Assembly (NCBI GenBank): GCA_017165825.1
Contig: CM029374.1
Span: 2,914,397 to 2,978,396, forward strand
Reading direction: 5' to 3'
Origin: Hepsetus odoe
Lineage: Eukaryota; Chordata; Actinopteri; Characiformes; Hepsetidae
DNA length: 64,000 nt
Shown: positions 12,001 to 23,141 of the stretch, piece after piece
Numbering within the stretch: the first letter of the stretch is position 1
Layout: every line of letters begins with the position of its first letter
Notes under the pieces: model-generated
Database searches by the model: none
Told to the model about the DNA's origin: nothing
The model's input: the letters and a program-made list of their open reading frames with translations, nothing else
Program-made: the position numbers and the translations under genes

Positions 12001-13726
12001 ATCCACTGAACCCACATGATTCTTAAACAGCGTCCTTAAAATAAAGGCCCTTATTTTTTAGCATGCAGTATCATTTGTTAGCTTATTTGACAAGTTTTAA
12101 ACCTTGAAACTCAATTAAAACCAAATGAGAAATAAATGCGCCCATATCCCTCCTTACTGTCTCTTTAAGATAATCCTCAACTGAAGCAACTGAACTGAAT
12201 GATTCATTTCTTTGCAATCTTAAGATCATCCTGAGTGTATCTACAGGATGAGGAGAGTCTACTTGTTCTGACCTGTTTAAAGATTTTCTCCAGGCCGAGT
12301 TTGTCCAGCAGGTCCAATTCCTGGAATTCGATCTTAGTATCCAGAAACTTCTCTATCCTCAGCAAGCTCTCAGGAACGTCTCCTTCTCCTCAATGCACAA
12401 CACACAACAAAAATAAGCAACAGAGACACATGCAAACACACAAACCACAAAGACTGGCTTTGACTTCATGACAAAGAATATTTCAACCAGAGTAAAAATC
12501 ACTGCAACTACCGGTACCGCAAACGTCACTGATTCCCTTTAAAGGATAAGTTCAGCAAACACTTCAAATGTCACTTCAAAAAAAGTTTTGGAAACCAATT
12601 ATATCTTTTGTTTTAAGTAATTTGAACTTTAACTGCATTTCTGGAACATTAGTTTCTCATTAGTTCTGGATCAAAACTATTATTGTGTGAAATGCAGGTA
12701 CACATCTTTGTATTAATAAGATTATTAATGCATGAATACATTCATATGTTCTGTTTAACCCGTTAACAAACACAAATGATTAGAAACACAAGTACAGTCT
12801 GGCTGATCGAAGCTTCGTTAAGTTAAACCAGAAGGAAGTGAACAGTTTACTGTTGTTCTTAGTGTTCTAAGTGTTCTTAAAGCCAGTTCATAAGATGAGC
12901 CATTTTCGTTAGTTGTTAGAACATCTATCTTTATCTGAATTGACTCGGATGATCGTGTTATTAGAATAATTAAAAACTCAGATATAAATATATGTAAGGG
13001 CAGCAGTGGCCTAGTGGTTAGGGAGTTGCCCCAGCATTGGAAGATTGTGGGTTCAATTCCCCTCTCCAGTAGGTTGCCCTGAGGTACCCTTGAGCAAGGT
13101 ACCATCCCCGACACTGTTCCCCGGGCGCTTTCAATAGCTGCTCACTGCTGCACAGTGTTTGAGTGTGCATGGGTTAAATGCAGAGGTCCAATTTCGTTGT
13201 GGTTCACGGTCTGCTGTGCTGTGACCTCGCAATGACAAGGGTTGTCACTCTCACTTTCTTTCATGTAAGCATATATGCAGACACACATACACAAATGTAT
13301 ACATGTATGTACACATAGCTGTGAGGATTTGATTTTTAATGATCTTTAGCTTTACTGGTCATCAGTACTGATGTTGAATGATCATTTCTCCACTCCAAAT
13401 GTGCTGGATGGAGCTCTTAAATACCAGCCCAATCAAATATCAGCCCAATGCTGGTGAGCTTTATACCCTTCTGTTTGGTGCTTAGCTGTTCCAGAGCCCT
13501 TTAAATTTGGGATCGTTTTCACTGCTGCGCGTGTAGTTGTGTGTAACTCCCAAAGTTCCCACATTAGATGGACTGTGTGTATATTTTCAGAGAAATCCCA
13601 TTTACCTCGTACAGCATTGCTGAAGTTATCGATGACCACGGGCTGATAACCCGCCTCAATCAGCTCCACCACACAGTGACTGCCGATGTAGCCTGCTCCA
13701 CCTGTCACCAGCACCTTCTGTGCCAT
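6050..13726 (-). CDS. gale: UDP-glucose 4-epimerase (GALE), complete, 10 coding exons
   Basis: GALE interconverts UDP-galactose and UDP-glucose (and the N-acetyl forms) with bound NAD in the cytosol, the last Leloir-pathway step. Exons (minus): 13606-13726, 12273-12388, 9721-9834, 9254-9430, 8900-9013, 8747-8813, 7271-7356, 7106-7183, 6905-7019, 6050-6114. They total 1053 nt, or 350 residues, against 348 in human, and every junction keeps frame with GT-AG sites. Seen: N-terminal NAD motif GGAGYIGS (residues 9-16), SSSATVYG with Ser132, NPYGKTK with catalytic Tyr157 and Lys161, then RYFNPIGAH, RDYIHVVDLAKGH and YNLGTGTGYSVLQMV. The C-terminus is EDLWRWQSQNPTGFCNGTEQ. The start ATG at 13726 follows an acceptor (gtattgcag), so the 5' UTR is spliced. 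It looks intact; short-chain dehydrogenase/reductase (extended) family. Confidence 0.97.
6295..6526 (-). mobile_element. tRNA-derived SINE, TCACTTT family
   Basis: Near full length on the minus strand: tail complement gtgaaagtgac, body ggagcagtgatgg and ggtaccttgctcaagggtac, B-box complement ggatttgaaccc and head complement ctgctgcccc. It lies in the last GALE intron. Confidence 0.9.
7681..7900 (-). mobile_element. tRNA-derived SINE, TCACTTT family
   Basis: Minus-strand copy with gtgaaagtgac at the tail end, the body motif cttgctcaagggta, B-box complement gattcaaaccc and head complement aggccaccgctg. It lies in the GALE intron between 7357 and 8746. Confidence 0.9.
8009..8252 (+). mobile_element. 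tRNA-derived SINE, TCACTTT family, full length
   Basis: A complete head (gggcagcggtggcctagtgg), B box (gggttcgattcc), body and TCACTTTCACTTTTTT tail are visible. It lies in a GALE intron and is inverted relative to the copy at 7681-7900. Confidence 0.93.
8255..8341 (+). mobile_element. 3' fragment of a second SINE family (AATGCCGTAAATG end)
   Basis: It contains gtctccaggggggactgt, then ctctggataagagcgtctgc and taaatgccgtaaatg, the 3' end of a second tRNA-derived SINE family seen whole at 57489-57699. It abuts the poly-T of the preceding SINE, suggesting nested insertion. Confidence 0.8.
9434..9457. repeat. (CA)n microsatellite beside a GALE splice acceptor
   Basis: About twelve CA units lie a few bases from the acceptor (ttttag) of the GALE exon 9254-9430. 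Confidence 0.9.
10168..10370. repeat. Interspersed repeat beginning (attca)n, fish type
   Basis: The sequence starts attcaattcaattcaattt, then ttgtatagcgccttttacaa and gaggaaccaaaaactcc. I recognise this as a common dispersed element in fish genomes, but not its class. It lies in the GALE intron between 9835 and 12272. Confidence 0.6.
10380..11640. other. GALE intron, no gene seen
   Basis: I see no conserved exon or clear repeat between the (attca) element and the SINE at 11650. Short open frames here have no domain character. Confidence 0.5.
11648..11926 (+). mobile_element. tRNA-derived SINE, TCACTTT family, full length
   Basis: A box ggcctagtgg, B box gggttcgaacc, the full body and a doubled TCACTTT tail. 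The head carries ttcgggcgttg and atcggaggattggggg, like the head of the TGGA-tailed copies at 4924 and 41705. It is therefore a bridge between the two tail types. Confidence 0.93.
12998..13259 (+). mobile_element. tRNA-derived SINE, TCACTTT family, full length
   Basis: Head gggcagcagtggcctagtgg, B box gggttcaattcc, complete body and tail TCACTCTCACTTTC. atgtaag occurs at both flanks, a possible short target-site duplication. It is in GALE intron 1. Confidence 0.92.
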
Positions 13727-13752
13727 TCTGGAGAACTCTGCAATACAAACAC

Positions 13753-13895
13753 AGACACACACACACACACACACACACACTGAGTTACAGCATGAACTTG
13801 AAAAAGCAAATTGCGCAACTACTGACGCAAACGAAACAAGGATGTAAACTGTGCAGCTACTAAAGGTGTGTAACCTTCTTGACCTTTGTTCCTGT

Positions 13896-13930
<35 letters not shown>
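13753..13930. repeat. (CA)n and (GT)n microsatellite pair upstream of the GALE start
   Basis: A (ca) run near 13755-13780 and a (gt) run near 13897-13931 are complementary and about 115 bases apart in the GALE 5' intron. Confidence 0.9.
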
Positions 13931-13933
<3 letters not shown>

Positions 13934-14832
13934 ATCTGACGCCGTGTTCATGGTAATTCTGTCTTGGTAAACCAGCAGGTAAACCAGGTGTCTAAAATAT
14001 GCGAACTCACTCAAACGCTCCAGAAGCAGGAGTGTAATCTGAACACCCTGATCAAATTCGATACCAAATCAAAATAAGTCCAGTTTCCTCTACGGAGATG
14101 GTCTTTTATCGTCATGGTGATTCAAACCGCAGTTAAACGGATCATATGCCCTAAATGTCTGTTTCTGTGTACCAGGAGTTAAACTAAAATCTTCAGTTTA
14201 GTCTAAACTAAAATCTTCAGCTTTATTTCTCACCATGTGTCACTTTAAACTTAAGAAAATATCAGTCAGGCCATTTTGTATTTTAGAAACTATGGACATA
14301 TATTCAACATGTAAAAGTAAATATTTGACAACACACAAAACACATTTAACATATTAAATAACATCCTCCACATTGATGATGCAGGAAATACAAAAATCCT
14401 ATTTTTCTTTCACATATTAGAAAGATTAAATGAAGGAAATGGGAACAAATGGGTCTTCAAAGTGCCAGGCTACAGATATTTTGGAGGAACATGAATGAAG
14501 AAGTGAAAATTATGAACTACATGTACACCATATAAACAAAACACTACATACAAACTACAGTGACATTTAAACTACACTAGTATTTATTCCTTTTTTTGGA
14601 GGTAAAATACAAAACTAAAGCTGTAAAATGACTGTTTAGCGCAAAGCAGTCCAGGAGCTTAGAGAACTGAATGAATTTAAACCCCCAGAAGAGTCAAAAT
14701 TGAAAAAAGTGACAAAGGTGGAGAAATATGTTGACAGTAAAGTACAGAAGCATCACAGCTGGGTGAGTGACAGGGATGGAAACTCAGCTAAAAAACGGGT
14801 AAAAACTTGAAATAAACGGAAGAAAGACTCAC

Positions 14833-15010
14833 GGATGTGAAGAGGAGACTCTAGAGAAGTGAAGCAGGTGAAGGAGGGAAGGAACGTGTGAGGAGGAGTG
14901 AAAGAAAGCCCTTATTCATCCTCTTTTCCTCCCTCTGGCAGCGAGACGTGGAGCACCTCAGCTGAGAGAAACCTCCTCACCGCTTCATCTTCAAAATAAG
15001 AGTCTCCAGC
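14833..15010 (-). promoter_or_regulatory. Probable GALE 5' UTR exon and promoter
   Basis: A strong donor (CACATCC|GTGAGTC) reads on the minus strand at 14833/14832. It would join to the acceptor just before the GALE start codon. Upstream is a less AT-rich block with an ataagg TATA-like element near 14910. Assignment rests on splice signals only. Confidence 0.4.
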
Positions 15011-15656
15011 TCAAGTAACGAGCACGTAGCGTCCTCATCAGATTTAAACTTCTTTAAGCGTCAAATTCACCCTCTTGAGAGAACCATTTTTAGATTTCAT
15101 TTATTGCTAATGTGTTATATTGAATATGTAAATAATAAAAGTAAAAATAACAGTCATGTAAGCTAGTTGTTGGTTATATGTCGATAATTTATGATTTGTA
15201 TCTATTTAAATAAAAACATTTTTGTGTTTTTAAAGAAAATTTGTTTTCATTTATTTTGGAGACTGAATTGCAAACTGGTAAATACTATATTAATGTACAG
15301 CGAGGGCTGATAAAAAAAAAAGTAAAAAAGACTGTAAATGATTTGAAAGGCCATTTACGAAGATTTCCACTATTTTGTTAGTAATGATGGGAGTGAATGA
15401 GAAGAATATGTCCCCTTAATTCACAATTTGAATATCAAAAAATTTGACACGAATGAGCGCAGATAAGCTTCAAGACAAAAGTGACACTTTTATTTTGAAA
15501 TGTTTACCGCGTTAAAGTGAAAACACTTCCTGGACAGAGGAGACGTACGCGTGACTCACTTGTTTTGACGTGTCAGTCTTTTTTGCTTTTTTCCCTCCTG
15601 CAGTGTGACCAGACAAACCTGATGGCACAAGAATGAATGAATTATTAATCATAATA

Positions 15657-15792
15657 ACAGCAACAACAACAATAACAACAACAACAACAACAATAATAAT
15701 AATGATGAAGATGATGATGATGATGATAATAATAATTAATAACACTGCTACTACTACTAATAATAATAATAACAACAATAATAATAATAATC
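15657..15792. repeat. Mixed trinucleotide tract (CAA/ATA/ATG/CTA)
   Basis: Consecutive runs of aac, aat, atg and taa units cover about 135 bases. Apparent Asn/Thr and Ile/Val-rich frames on the two strands are artefacts of this tract. Confidence 0.95.
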
Positions 15793-16289
15793 TATTTCAA
15801 TGCATTCAGTGTATTTCAATGAGGTTTATAATTATAGATTATAATAGAATTTATCATCCATGAAATGAGAAGAAAGCAGCAGGATGAAAGGATGTATGGA
15901 TGTTTGGATAGATAGGTTAATGAATAAAGAAGAATGTACAAATCTTGTGGCAAAAAAATTTAGCTAAAGGAAAAAAGCTACAGGATAAAAGTAATAATCA
16001 ACAGATTGATAGATGTATTGATGGATAGGTAAGTGGAAAGATAAATGGATCAACAAAGAACAATGTGAGCCAAAAAGTGGATGACCTGGAGCCCAAATGT
16101 ATGAAGCACAAAGATTAAAGCAAGAGGATGAAATCAGTTCATTAGTGATGGGACGGATGGACGGATGGACGGATGGATTTCCAAGTGCAATCTATCTGAA
16201 GAAACAATATTTGCTGACAGATATTCTTTCTAACAGATTGTCCATTCGTTTTCACGTTGAATCTAATGCTGACTATATTTCTGAAGGTG

Positions 16290-16457
16290 TGCTTGGAATG
16301 TGTCCCAGGGAGCGCTTGTCCCTGCTCTGCTTGTCCTTCTTTAGCCTACCTGCTTCCACACTCCTAGTCAGGGACAGCGCGTCTCTCTGTCACCAAGCTT
16401 TTGCCAAACGATGGAATTTCACAGCTCCTCAGTGCAGCAGCGTCTCAGGACTGAGAG
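16290..16457 (+). promoter_or_regulatory. Probable 5' UTR exon of the KAZALD-type gene
   Basis: A strong donor (GACTGAGAG|GTAAGACC) at 16457/16458 can join to the acceptor tttgtctcag ending at 16939, eight bases before the coding ATG. The exon's 5' limit and promoter are not defined by the sequence. Confidence 0.4.
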
Positions 16458-16946
16458 GTAAGACCCAGATTCTTCTGATCATTCGGCTTTCCTTCTTCTC
16501 CACTTTCCTTTCTCTCCATAACATGGTGTGTCTCTCAAGAGCTTTCAGTGCCTTTCGCATTTAGTAATATTCTGGCATTTTTTGTTTGGACACAGAAAGG
16601 TGAGACAGTTCCGCCCAGTAGTGCCTCTCCAACAGCCAGGCCTCGTCAGAGCAGCAGTGTCCATCTTTAAAGAGCATTTATTGTGTGTGTTCAGCGATAT
16701 TTTTAAACAGAGAGGTCCTTGGTAAAGTACCAAGTTAGTCCATGTACTGATAAATAGGCTGCTTTTTAAGGGTAAAAAAGAGAGTCCTAAATACCTTTAA
16801 TCAGACACTGACTGATCCCTGATTGACAGTCAGTCAGTTAGTGCCAAGAAAACACTCAAAGAGCTCCTGCGGGACAAAGCTGGGAATCTCTGTCCCACGG
16901 AGAGTGTGTTGATGTATGCGTGTTTGTGTTTTGTCTCAGAAATATC

Positions 16947-19900
16947 ATGTCCCAGGCTGTGGCATGGCTGATTTTGTACCTCTGGACCTACCTGTGTCCG
17001 TCCCGTGCTGCCCCCCCTCAGCACCGAGGCTGGCTGCGGCTGTGGGAAGAGGGCGAGAGCTGTGGGAAGTGTGACCAGTCACGCTGTCCTGCCTCACCCA
17101 CCGAATGTCCGGCAGGTTTGGTGCGGGACAGGTGTGGCTGCTGTGAGCACTGCGGCAATGCTGAAGGTCAGTGGTGCGACCTTAACAGCTCTCAGGAATT
17201 CTATGGTCGCTGCGGTGAAGGGCTGCGCTGCCAAAAGAGGCCGGCCCAGGCCAGAGGTCAGTGGGGCGACCCCGAGCCCAGGTGTGTGTGTCAGAGTCAG
17301 GGTGTAGTGTGTGGTTCGGATGGACGAACATACCCTAACCTGTGCCAGCTCAGGGAGGCAGCAAACCAGCAAGGGACCAAACTGCATCACGTGGCACGGG
17401 GACCGTGCCATTCAGGTATAGCATAATCAAATATCTGGTTAACAGAAGTCTTATAGAACAGGACTGTTGAAGTGGGGCAGGGGTGGTTAGGGAGTTGGCC
17501 CCAGGACCGGAAGGTTGTGGGTTTGAATCCCCAAGGTACCCTTGAGCAATATACTGCCCCCATCACTGCTCCCCGGGCGAATCCCCACTTTAAATAGCTA
17601 CTCTCTGCTGCACGGTGGGTGTGTGGGTGAACAGAGGTTGATTTCATTGTGTCTCACTGTGTGCTGGATTTCACAATGACAAGTAGTCACTTTCTCTTCA
17701 CTTTCACCACAAATTGTGAGCCAGTATACGGAAAATATCCATGTAAAGTAACGAGGACACTACTCAGTGCTCCGTATGTTAACTGGGACTATGTTGAGCT
17801 GCTAGCGAGCAATGAACCTCTAGACAAAATCTAGACCAAACACCATAAATACACTTGACTTGCCCACATACAGTTTCCATCTATACTTTTGTGTTATTGA
17901 AGACTAAAAGCACATTTCAACTTGTAGGCCTACTTTTCAGCTACTGTGTGAAAAAGTTGACATAAACAGTGTGTTCATATCTTCACTGTAGCTCCTCTGA
18001 TTGTCCGAGCACCCAGAGACATGGAAAATCGCACAGGAAGTGACACTGTGTTTGGGTGTGAAGTGATGGCCTACCCTCTTCCGAATGTCAGCTGGAAGAA
18101 AACAGGCCAGGACCACCTTCTACCTGGGGATGACCCGCGCATCTCTGTTCAGGTGTCCAGGAAGTCTCATCGTTAATGATAGAGTCATAGTTTATGGGTT
18201 CATGTACTTAAGCACTGATGTGTTTTCATGGGTTTCTCTCTAAGGCACGTGGTGGCCCCCAGCGCTACACTATATCTACTTGGCTGCAGATCCATGACCT
18301 CCACCAATCAGACGCAGGCATCTACACCTGCATGTCCACTAATGCACTGGGAAAGACTTCAGCCTCTGTTCGACTGTCCGTTCTCAGAAAAGGTACTTGG
18401 TATCCTGTTTTTAACTGGTCAAAATATTTAACATTTCAAGCAAGAATCACAAAATTGCAACGTAGCTGCAGGAGCAAATATAGATATTTTATGTGAAACA
18501 GCATCTGCTGGGGGTTTAATCAAGCATCCTAGCAATATTTCTCTGGGACTTGAGCCCTCTGAAGCAGCACTGGTCCAAAATGTCTGGAAAAGGACTTGTT
18601 TTGTTACCTGGAGACATACAGGACTGTGCAAAAGTTTTAGGCAGGTGAGGAAAAAATGCTGTAAACATAGAACGCTTTCAGAAATATAAATAATGATTGT
18701 TTATTTTTATCAATTTACAAAATGCAAAGTGAGCGAACAAAAGAAAAACCTAAATCAGATCAATATTTGGTGTTTCTACCTTTTGCCTTCAAACCAGCAT
18801 CAGTTCTTCTGGTCCCCACGGAGCCCTGATCTCAACATCATCCAGTGTGTCTGGATCACATGAAGAGACAGAAGGTTGTGAGGAAGCTACATCCACAGAA
18901 GATCTGCGGTTAGTTCTCCAAGATGTTCGGAACGACCTACCAGAAGAGTTACTTCAAAAACTGTGTGCAAGTGTACCTAGAAGAACTGATGCTGTTTTGA
19001 AGGCAAAGGGTGGTCACACCAAATATTGATTTGATTTAGATTCTCTTTCGTTCATTCACTGCATTTTGTTGATTGATGAAAATAAATGATGAACACTTCC
19101 ATTTCTGAAAGCGTTCTTTGTTTACAGCATTTTTCCACACCTGCCTAAAACTTTGGCATGGTACTGTACAATACTGTGCAACAGTCTTCAGGCACCCCTC
19201 CTTTCTTCATATTTTCCTTCCAAAAAGCCAGACGTATTGTTAATGACTTGTTGAGAAGCAGTTCTCCAGGCTTCATGATGGACAGTTTTTGTCTCTCACT
19301 TTCAGTACAATCCCTGTTCCTGAGCAGTTTCAGAGACAGAAGCAGTTTGAGATCATCTCCAGAGAGCAAAAAAGGCAAAAGGCAGCCAACGTCCGAAGAG
19401 CGTTGGAACGTCCTTCATGAAGCCTAGAGAAGTGCTCCTGAAATGACAAGAAAGGGTGACTAGGAGAGTTGGGCTGTGCTGTAGAATAACGGCGGTCAAA
19501 TCAAATATTGACTTTAAGCTGGTTGGACTAAACTCTCTTTTTGTTTAGACTGGATTTATGTGTGTTTGCACAATTACTGTACCTTGGACAAATTTAAATG
19601 AAAGCAAATTATGTAGAATTGAGCGGTGCCTCAAGACTTTTACATGGTCTTTGTTCATAAAAGTTGTGACATCACAAAACCAGTGATGTCACAAAACGAG
19701 TGCATTTAAAACTAAGAAGAGAGAACAGCAGACTTTAATTTTATTTTAAAAAATGAGAAAATAGTCCAGACATTTTATTACATTTTCACTTTATGAAGGT
19801 TTTCAGTGATGAATTAATGCGCTCATGGTTGGAGGTTCAGTGTAGAAATGTGAACGTTTTCTTTCCCTGCTGACTGATCTTGGTGCAGAGATCAATGATG

Positions 19901-19980
19901 TCGACAGCCGACTTTCTGCCAACGACGCTTTCATCAATGGAGGTGAAGAAGAGCTGGACTCGGGGGACTATATGAGTTAA
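16947..19980 (+). CDS. Secreted IGFBP-Kazal-Ig protein, KAZALD family, complete, 4 coding exons
   Basis: Exons 16947-17415, 17992-18152, 18245-18392 and 19889-19980 give 870 nt (289 residues) in consistent phase; human KAZALD1 is about 304. Seen in order: signal peptide (AVAWLILYLWTYLCPSRA, about 1-25); a Cys-rich IGFBP-type module with GRCGEGLRCQ and CGCCEHC (about 35-110); a Kazal module with VVCGSDGRTYPNLCQLREAA (about 115-155); and an Ig domain split over exons 2-3 with FGCEV, VSWKK and the DAGIYTCMSTN Cys motif. It ends in an acidic tail, EEELDSGDYMS. The first ATG after the acceptor at 16939 fits a secreted protein. Family members are extracellular-matrix proteins linked to bone and regeneration; IGF binding is not established. 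IGFBPL1 shares this architecture and is the main alternative. Confidence 0.9.
17474..17706 (+). mobile_element. tRNA-derived SINE, TCACTTT family
   Basis: A shortened head (gtggggcaggggtggttagg), B box (gggtttgaatcc), body with an internal rearrangement, and a TCACTTTCTCTTCACTTTC tail. It is in intron 1 of the KAZALD-type gene. Confidence 0.88.
18619..19166. mobile_element. Tc1-like non-autonomous element with transposase remnant
   Basis: Terminal inverted repeats carrying caaagttttaggcaggtg-type sequence bound a 548-bp element, flanked by TA on both sides (18617-18618 and 19167-19168). The interior holds a C-terminal Tc1 transposase remnant reading like SPRSPDLNIIQCVW, with frame breaks, followed by decayed helix text. 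It is a deletion derivative and cannot encode an active enzyme. Confidence 0.85.
19169..19655. mobile_element. Second Tc1-type element abutting the first
   Basis: Starts actgtgcaacagtcttcaggcac and ends gtgcctcaagacttttacatgg, which are imperfect inverted repeats. It shares the TA dinucleotide with the preceding element. The interior has degraded sequence without a usable frame. Confidence 0.6.
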
Positions 19981-20025
19981 ATACATATTTAACCAACTTT
20001 AACCAGTCACATTTCAGTGCATCCC

Positions 20026-20031
20026 AATAAA
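20026..20031 (+). terminator. Candidate polyadenylation signal of the KAZALD-type gene
   Basis: AATAAA lies 46 bases past the stop codon at 19980, a normal distance for a short 3' UTR. Confidence 0.55.
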
Positions 20032-20039
20032 CTCTCACT

Positions 20040-20370
20040 CACTCATTTTCATAGCTGCTTGTCCTAATTAGCGTCATGGTAGTGCCAGGGACTAACCCAG
20101 CTCTCACAGGGGAAAAAGGCGGGGACACACCCTGGACAGGTTACCAGTCCATCGCAAGGCAGACACACAGACACATACAGTCTCATATACACCTCCACCT
20201 AGGGGACAATTAACCATCTCCAGTCCACCTGACCTCCATGTCATTAGAAGGTGGGAGAAAACTGGAGCCCCTGGAGGAAACACACACAGACCTGGAGAGA
20301 ACAAGTCCACTCCACACAGAAAGGTCCTGGGCTGTCCTGCCTGGGAGTCAAACCCAGGACCTTCTCACCG
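20040..20370 (-). repeat. Dispersed repeat with ggagaaaactggagcccctgg motif
   Basis: The text includes gacacaccctggacaggtta, tggagcccctggaggaaac and gagaacaagtccactcc, a common fish dispersed repeat whose relatives recur near 49140-49330, 58700-58920, 60450-60530 and 63080-63220. Class not certain; probably LINE-derived 3' sequence. Confidence 0.6.
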
Positions 20371-20379
20371 TCTAAATAA

Positions 20380-21780
20380 TAATAAAATAAAATACTGTTC
20401 AGCAGGAGACACAATAAAGAAAAATATGTTTTTATTATTATTATTATTTTTCTTTGGCTTTTACATCATCTACATCCCACCAAAGGCACTTTGGACACAT
20501 TTTTTTGCCGCACACACTCAGCTGTGTTGGGTAGTGATTTCTGAAGCTCTGAAAAAAAAAAAAAGCGACTGTTCCTCTGCCCTCAATTCTGCTTTTACAG
20601 GCCTGTGATCGCATGATTGAAGAAATGGAGAATGTCCAGATCCAGGATTCAGATCAGGGCAGCGTTGGAAGGTCAAATCTGAATCAACAGTTCAGAAAAA
20701 CAGAAAGTGTACAATCTTCCTTTACACACAGGAATAAAGTTAAGAGTTTTTTTGGTGCGTGCGAAACGACAGAAAAATCCTCTTCCCCCAATTTTTCATC
20801 TGCCTTTTACCTGAGACGACCACACACCTGTAGAAGCCTTGAATACAGTTTATGCCAACAGCTTATGTCAGCAATTTATAATGTGACACAATTTAATAAA
20901 AGCAAAGAAAATGAAGCTCTATGAAGTGAGACATGATTTCCATTTGGCAAGCATCCTTTTCAGGGAATAAAGAATAATGCAGAAGTTCTATGTAAAATTT
21001 TTGATGCCCTCATACTTGAGCAGCAATTGTCCATTGTCCAACTCGCACCAACTCAAAGACATCTTCCCAGAGATTAGAAGCCCCATTACGTGGGAATGAT
21101 GCTTTATAACATTGTTATGCAGCCAATGCCTCTCTGCGAATATGTATGCAAGATCTGTTTATCCAACAGAATAATACCAAAATGTGATTTAATGCTTCTG
21201 TAAGCTTTATGAAGGACATATGTAGGTCCCTGCATCATCTTGTGAATGCTGACATAAGTGCTTCATAAAAACTGCTTTTGAATCTATTCAAGGCTCCAAG
21301 TGTCAAATTACCTTATTAGGTCACCTTCAAAAAAAAGTCCTTAGGACATAGGATGAAACTTTCAGGTTCCTCATCCTCCTTTCGAGCAATCCTTCAATGG
21401 CAGCGAAGCCCAAATTCAGTCCTGGTGGACATATTCCCAGCAAGGTTTGGTTGCTCCTCTCCTTAAACACACTCATTGAACAGCTGAGCTCAACCAAGTG
21501 TGCTTAAAGAGGGAAATCACCAAAAGAACTGGACACTGGCCTCTAGGATGGGATCTTGGCTCTCCTGTTCTATAGCGTTCCTGAAAAGAGCCAAGACAGG
21601 TTTGGTTGCTAGACTGATATAGTAGACAATAATGGAAGCTCATACCCTTAATTATCAACACTGCATCTCTAAATCCTTGCACACTTGCCTCAAATGTGGG
21701 CGGTATGACACTACAGTGGGCAGCAATGATGCCCGATAGCTAGAAGGTCCTGGATCTGATTCCCAGACAGGACGGTCCGG
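20380..21780. other. Intergenic region, no gene seen
   Basis: The 3' ends of the convergent KAZALD-type and cytospin-type genes face each other here. Sequence between 20.4 and 21.8 kb shows no domain-bearing frame and no structured repeat that I recognise. Confidence 0.5.
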
Positions 21781-21782
21781 GT

Positions 21783-21950
21783 TACGTTTACAGCGTTTAG
21801 CAGACGCCCTTATCCAGAGCAACTTCCAATTCCTAATTACAGGACAGTCCCCCTGGGGCAATTCAGGGTTAAGGGTTTTGCTTAGGAACCCAATGGTGGA
21901 AGTGATGGAGGTTGGATTCGAACCTGGGACCTCTTTTCCTTTGGGTGCTC
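21783..21950 (-). mobile_element. Second-family tRNA-derived SINE (TAAATGCCG type)
   Basis: Minus-strand copy beginning tttacagcgtttagcagacg, then cttatccagagcaac, cccctggggcaattcagggtt and the B-box complement ggattcgaacctgg. Confidence 0.8.
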
Positions 21951-21954
21951 TGGT

Positions 21955-23100
21955 TTCCTCCCACTGTCCAAAGACGGTGGACTGAAGATAAATTGTCCCC
22001 CAAGTGTGAGTGGGTTTGTGTCTGCCTTGCAATGAATGGGAGACCTGTTCAGGTTGTTCCACCACCTTCCGCACCAGAACAGGCTTCAATATGGACATCT
22101 GAAGGGCTGAAATGTTCTGTACATTAGTCCACAATTAGAACAGGATGTCAAAGTGTCAAAAGCAGGAAGTCTTTTAGAGATTACTGAACAACTGGATAGA
22201 CTCCAGCACAGAATAAGAGATATTAAATGATGGACGGATGGATGACTTGACATGGGTCAAGTCAACTGTCCGATTCCTGCTGGTAACATGAAGTATAAGC
22301 TTCCATTGCTTGTTGGCTACATCATGTAAAAGAACCAAACACATCTTAGCCTGACTTGAACCGAGGACACTTAAATGTTTTATTCTTAAGACATTTATAC
22401 ATAAAATCTCAATTGGAAATGATGAACGAGGTGGGTCAGAACAGGCGTGTTCCATCTGGAAGTGGACGTCTTCATTAAACTGCCCTCAAAAAATGACATT
22501 AAACAGAATACAGCAAGTTGTGGTTATGTGGTGTGTTAGCTTCTCAAAGCTCTCATTAAAGTCATATTTTTGCAGTTAAATCAGATGCTCTGCAGATGGA
22601 ATTGAAACAAACAATGAGATAATGAATCAAACTTGTTTCTTCTTTTGAAAGATACATTTTTTCCTCTAATAATTAGATTTTACAAGCAAAAACACCCCCA
22701 GATAAATACTCAGGCAAAGATGTTTGCGTGGCACTGTAACCAGGTATGGAAGATGGCAGATGCCAACTGGCCTTGTTACTTAACCTCAGGCTTCTGCGAT
22801 GGTTTTTTGACAGAAGTGCTTCAAAGAACTACCAGGACAGCATGTTCACACTGTGACCAGCAGAGAGCGCCATGAGGCAATAAGAAACAGCAGCAGGACG
22901 TTTCCCCTTGTCGGGCTGAGGGTCAAGTTTGCGATTCCTGAATCCCCTCACTATGTGCTCTGGGTCGTTTCCCCTTTGAAGTACACATGTCCCCTCTGCC
23001 CTGAACCTCAGTCCCAAATAGCAAGCAAAGGGCTGGAGGATGCTGGTAACCAGAATTAAAACCCAGTGAATTTCAGAGCCGTGGAGATGAAGTCTGGAAC
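21955..23100. other. Probable cytospin-type gene 3' UTR and flank
   Basis: The stop codon at 23142 is read leftward into this stretch. No clear AATAAA on the minus strand stands out close by, so the 3' UTR end is undetermined. No other gene is seen. Confidence 0.4.
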
Positions 23101-23141
23101 ATCTGGGGGAGGGTGATCTGGATCATCCTGAAGGATGGGTG

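Larger units (their letters stand above)
14040..16290. other. Intergenic or 5' intron region between GALE and the KAZALD gene
   Basis: The two genes are divergent here. Apart from the probable GALE 5' exon and the trinucleotide tract, the sequence is AT-rich and has no recognisable exon. A short (ggac/ggat) tandem lies near 16148-16178. Confidence 0.5.

Noticed and set aside
16920..16946. Upstream in-frame extension of the KAZALD-type protein from a GTG
   Set aside because: The acceptor ending at 16939 puts this in an intron, and the ATG at 16947 gives a normal signal peptide.
17094..17411. Cys-rich minus-strand frame opposite the KAZALD-type exon
   Set aside because: Shadow of the real plus-strand IGFBP/Kazal exon.
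21450..21780. Possible tRNA or SINE head near gcccgatagctagaaggtcc
   Set aside because: The B-box-like text is present but no full cloverleaf forms, and it does not match either SINE family well enough.
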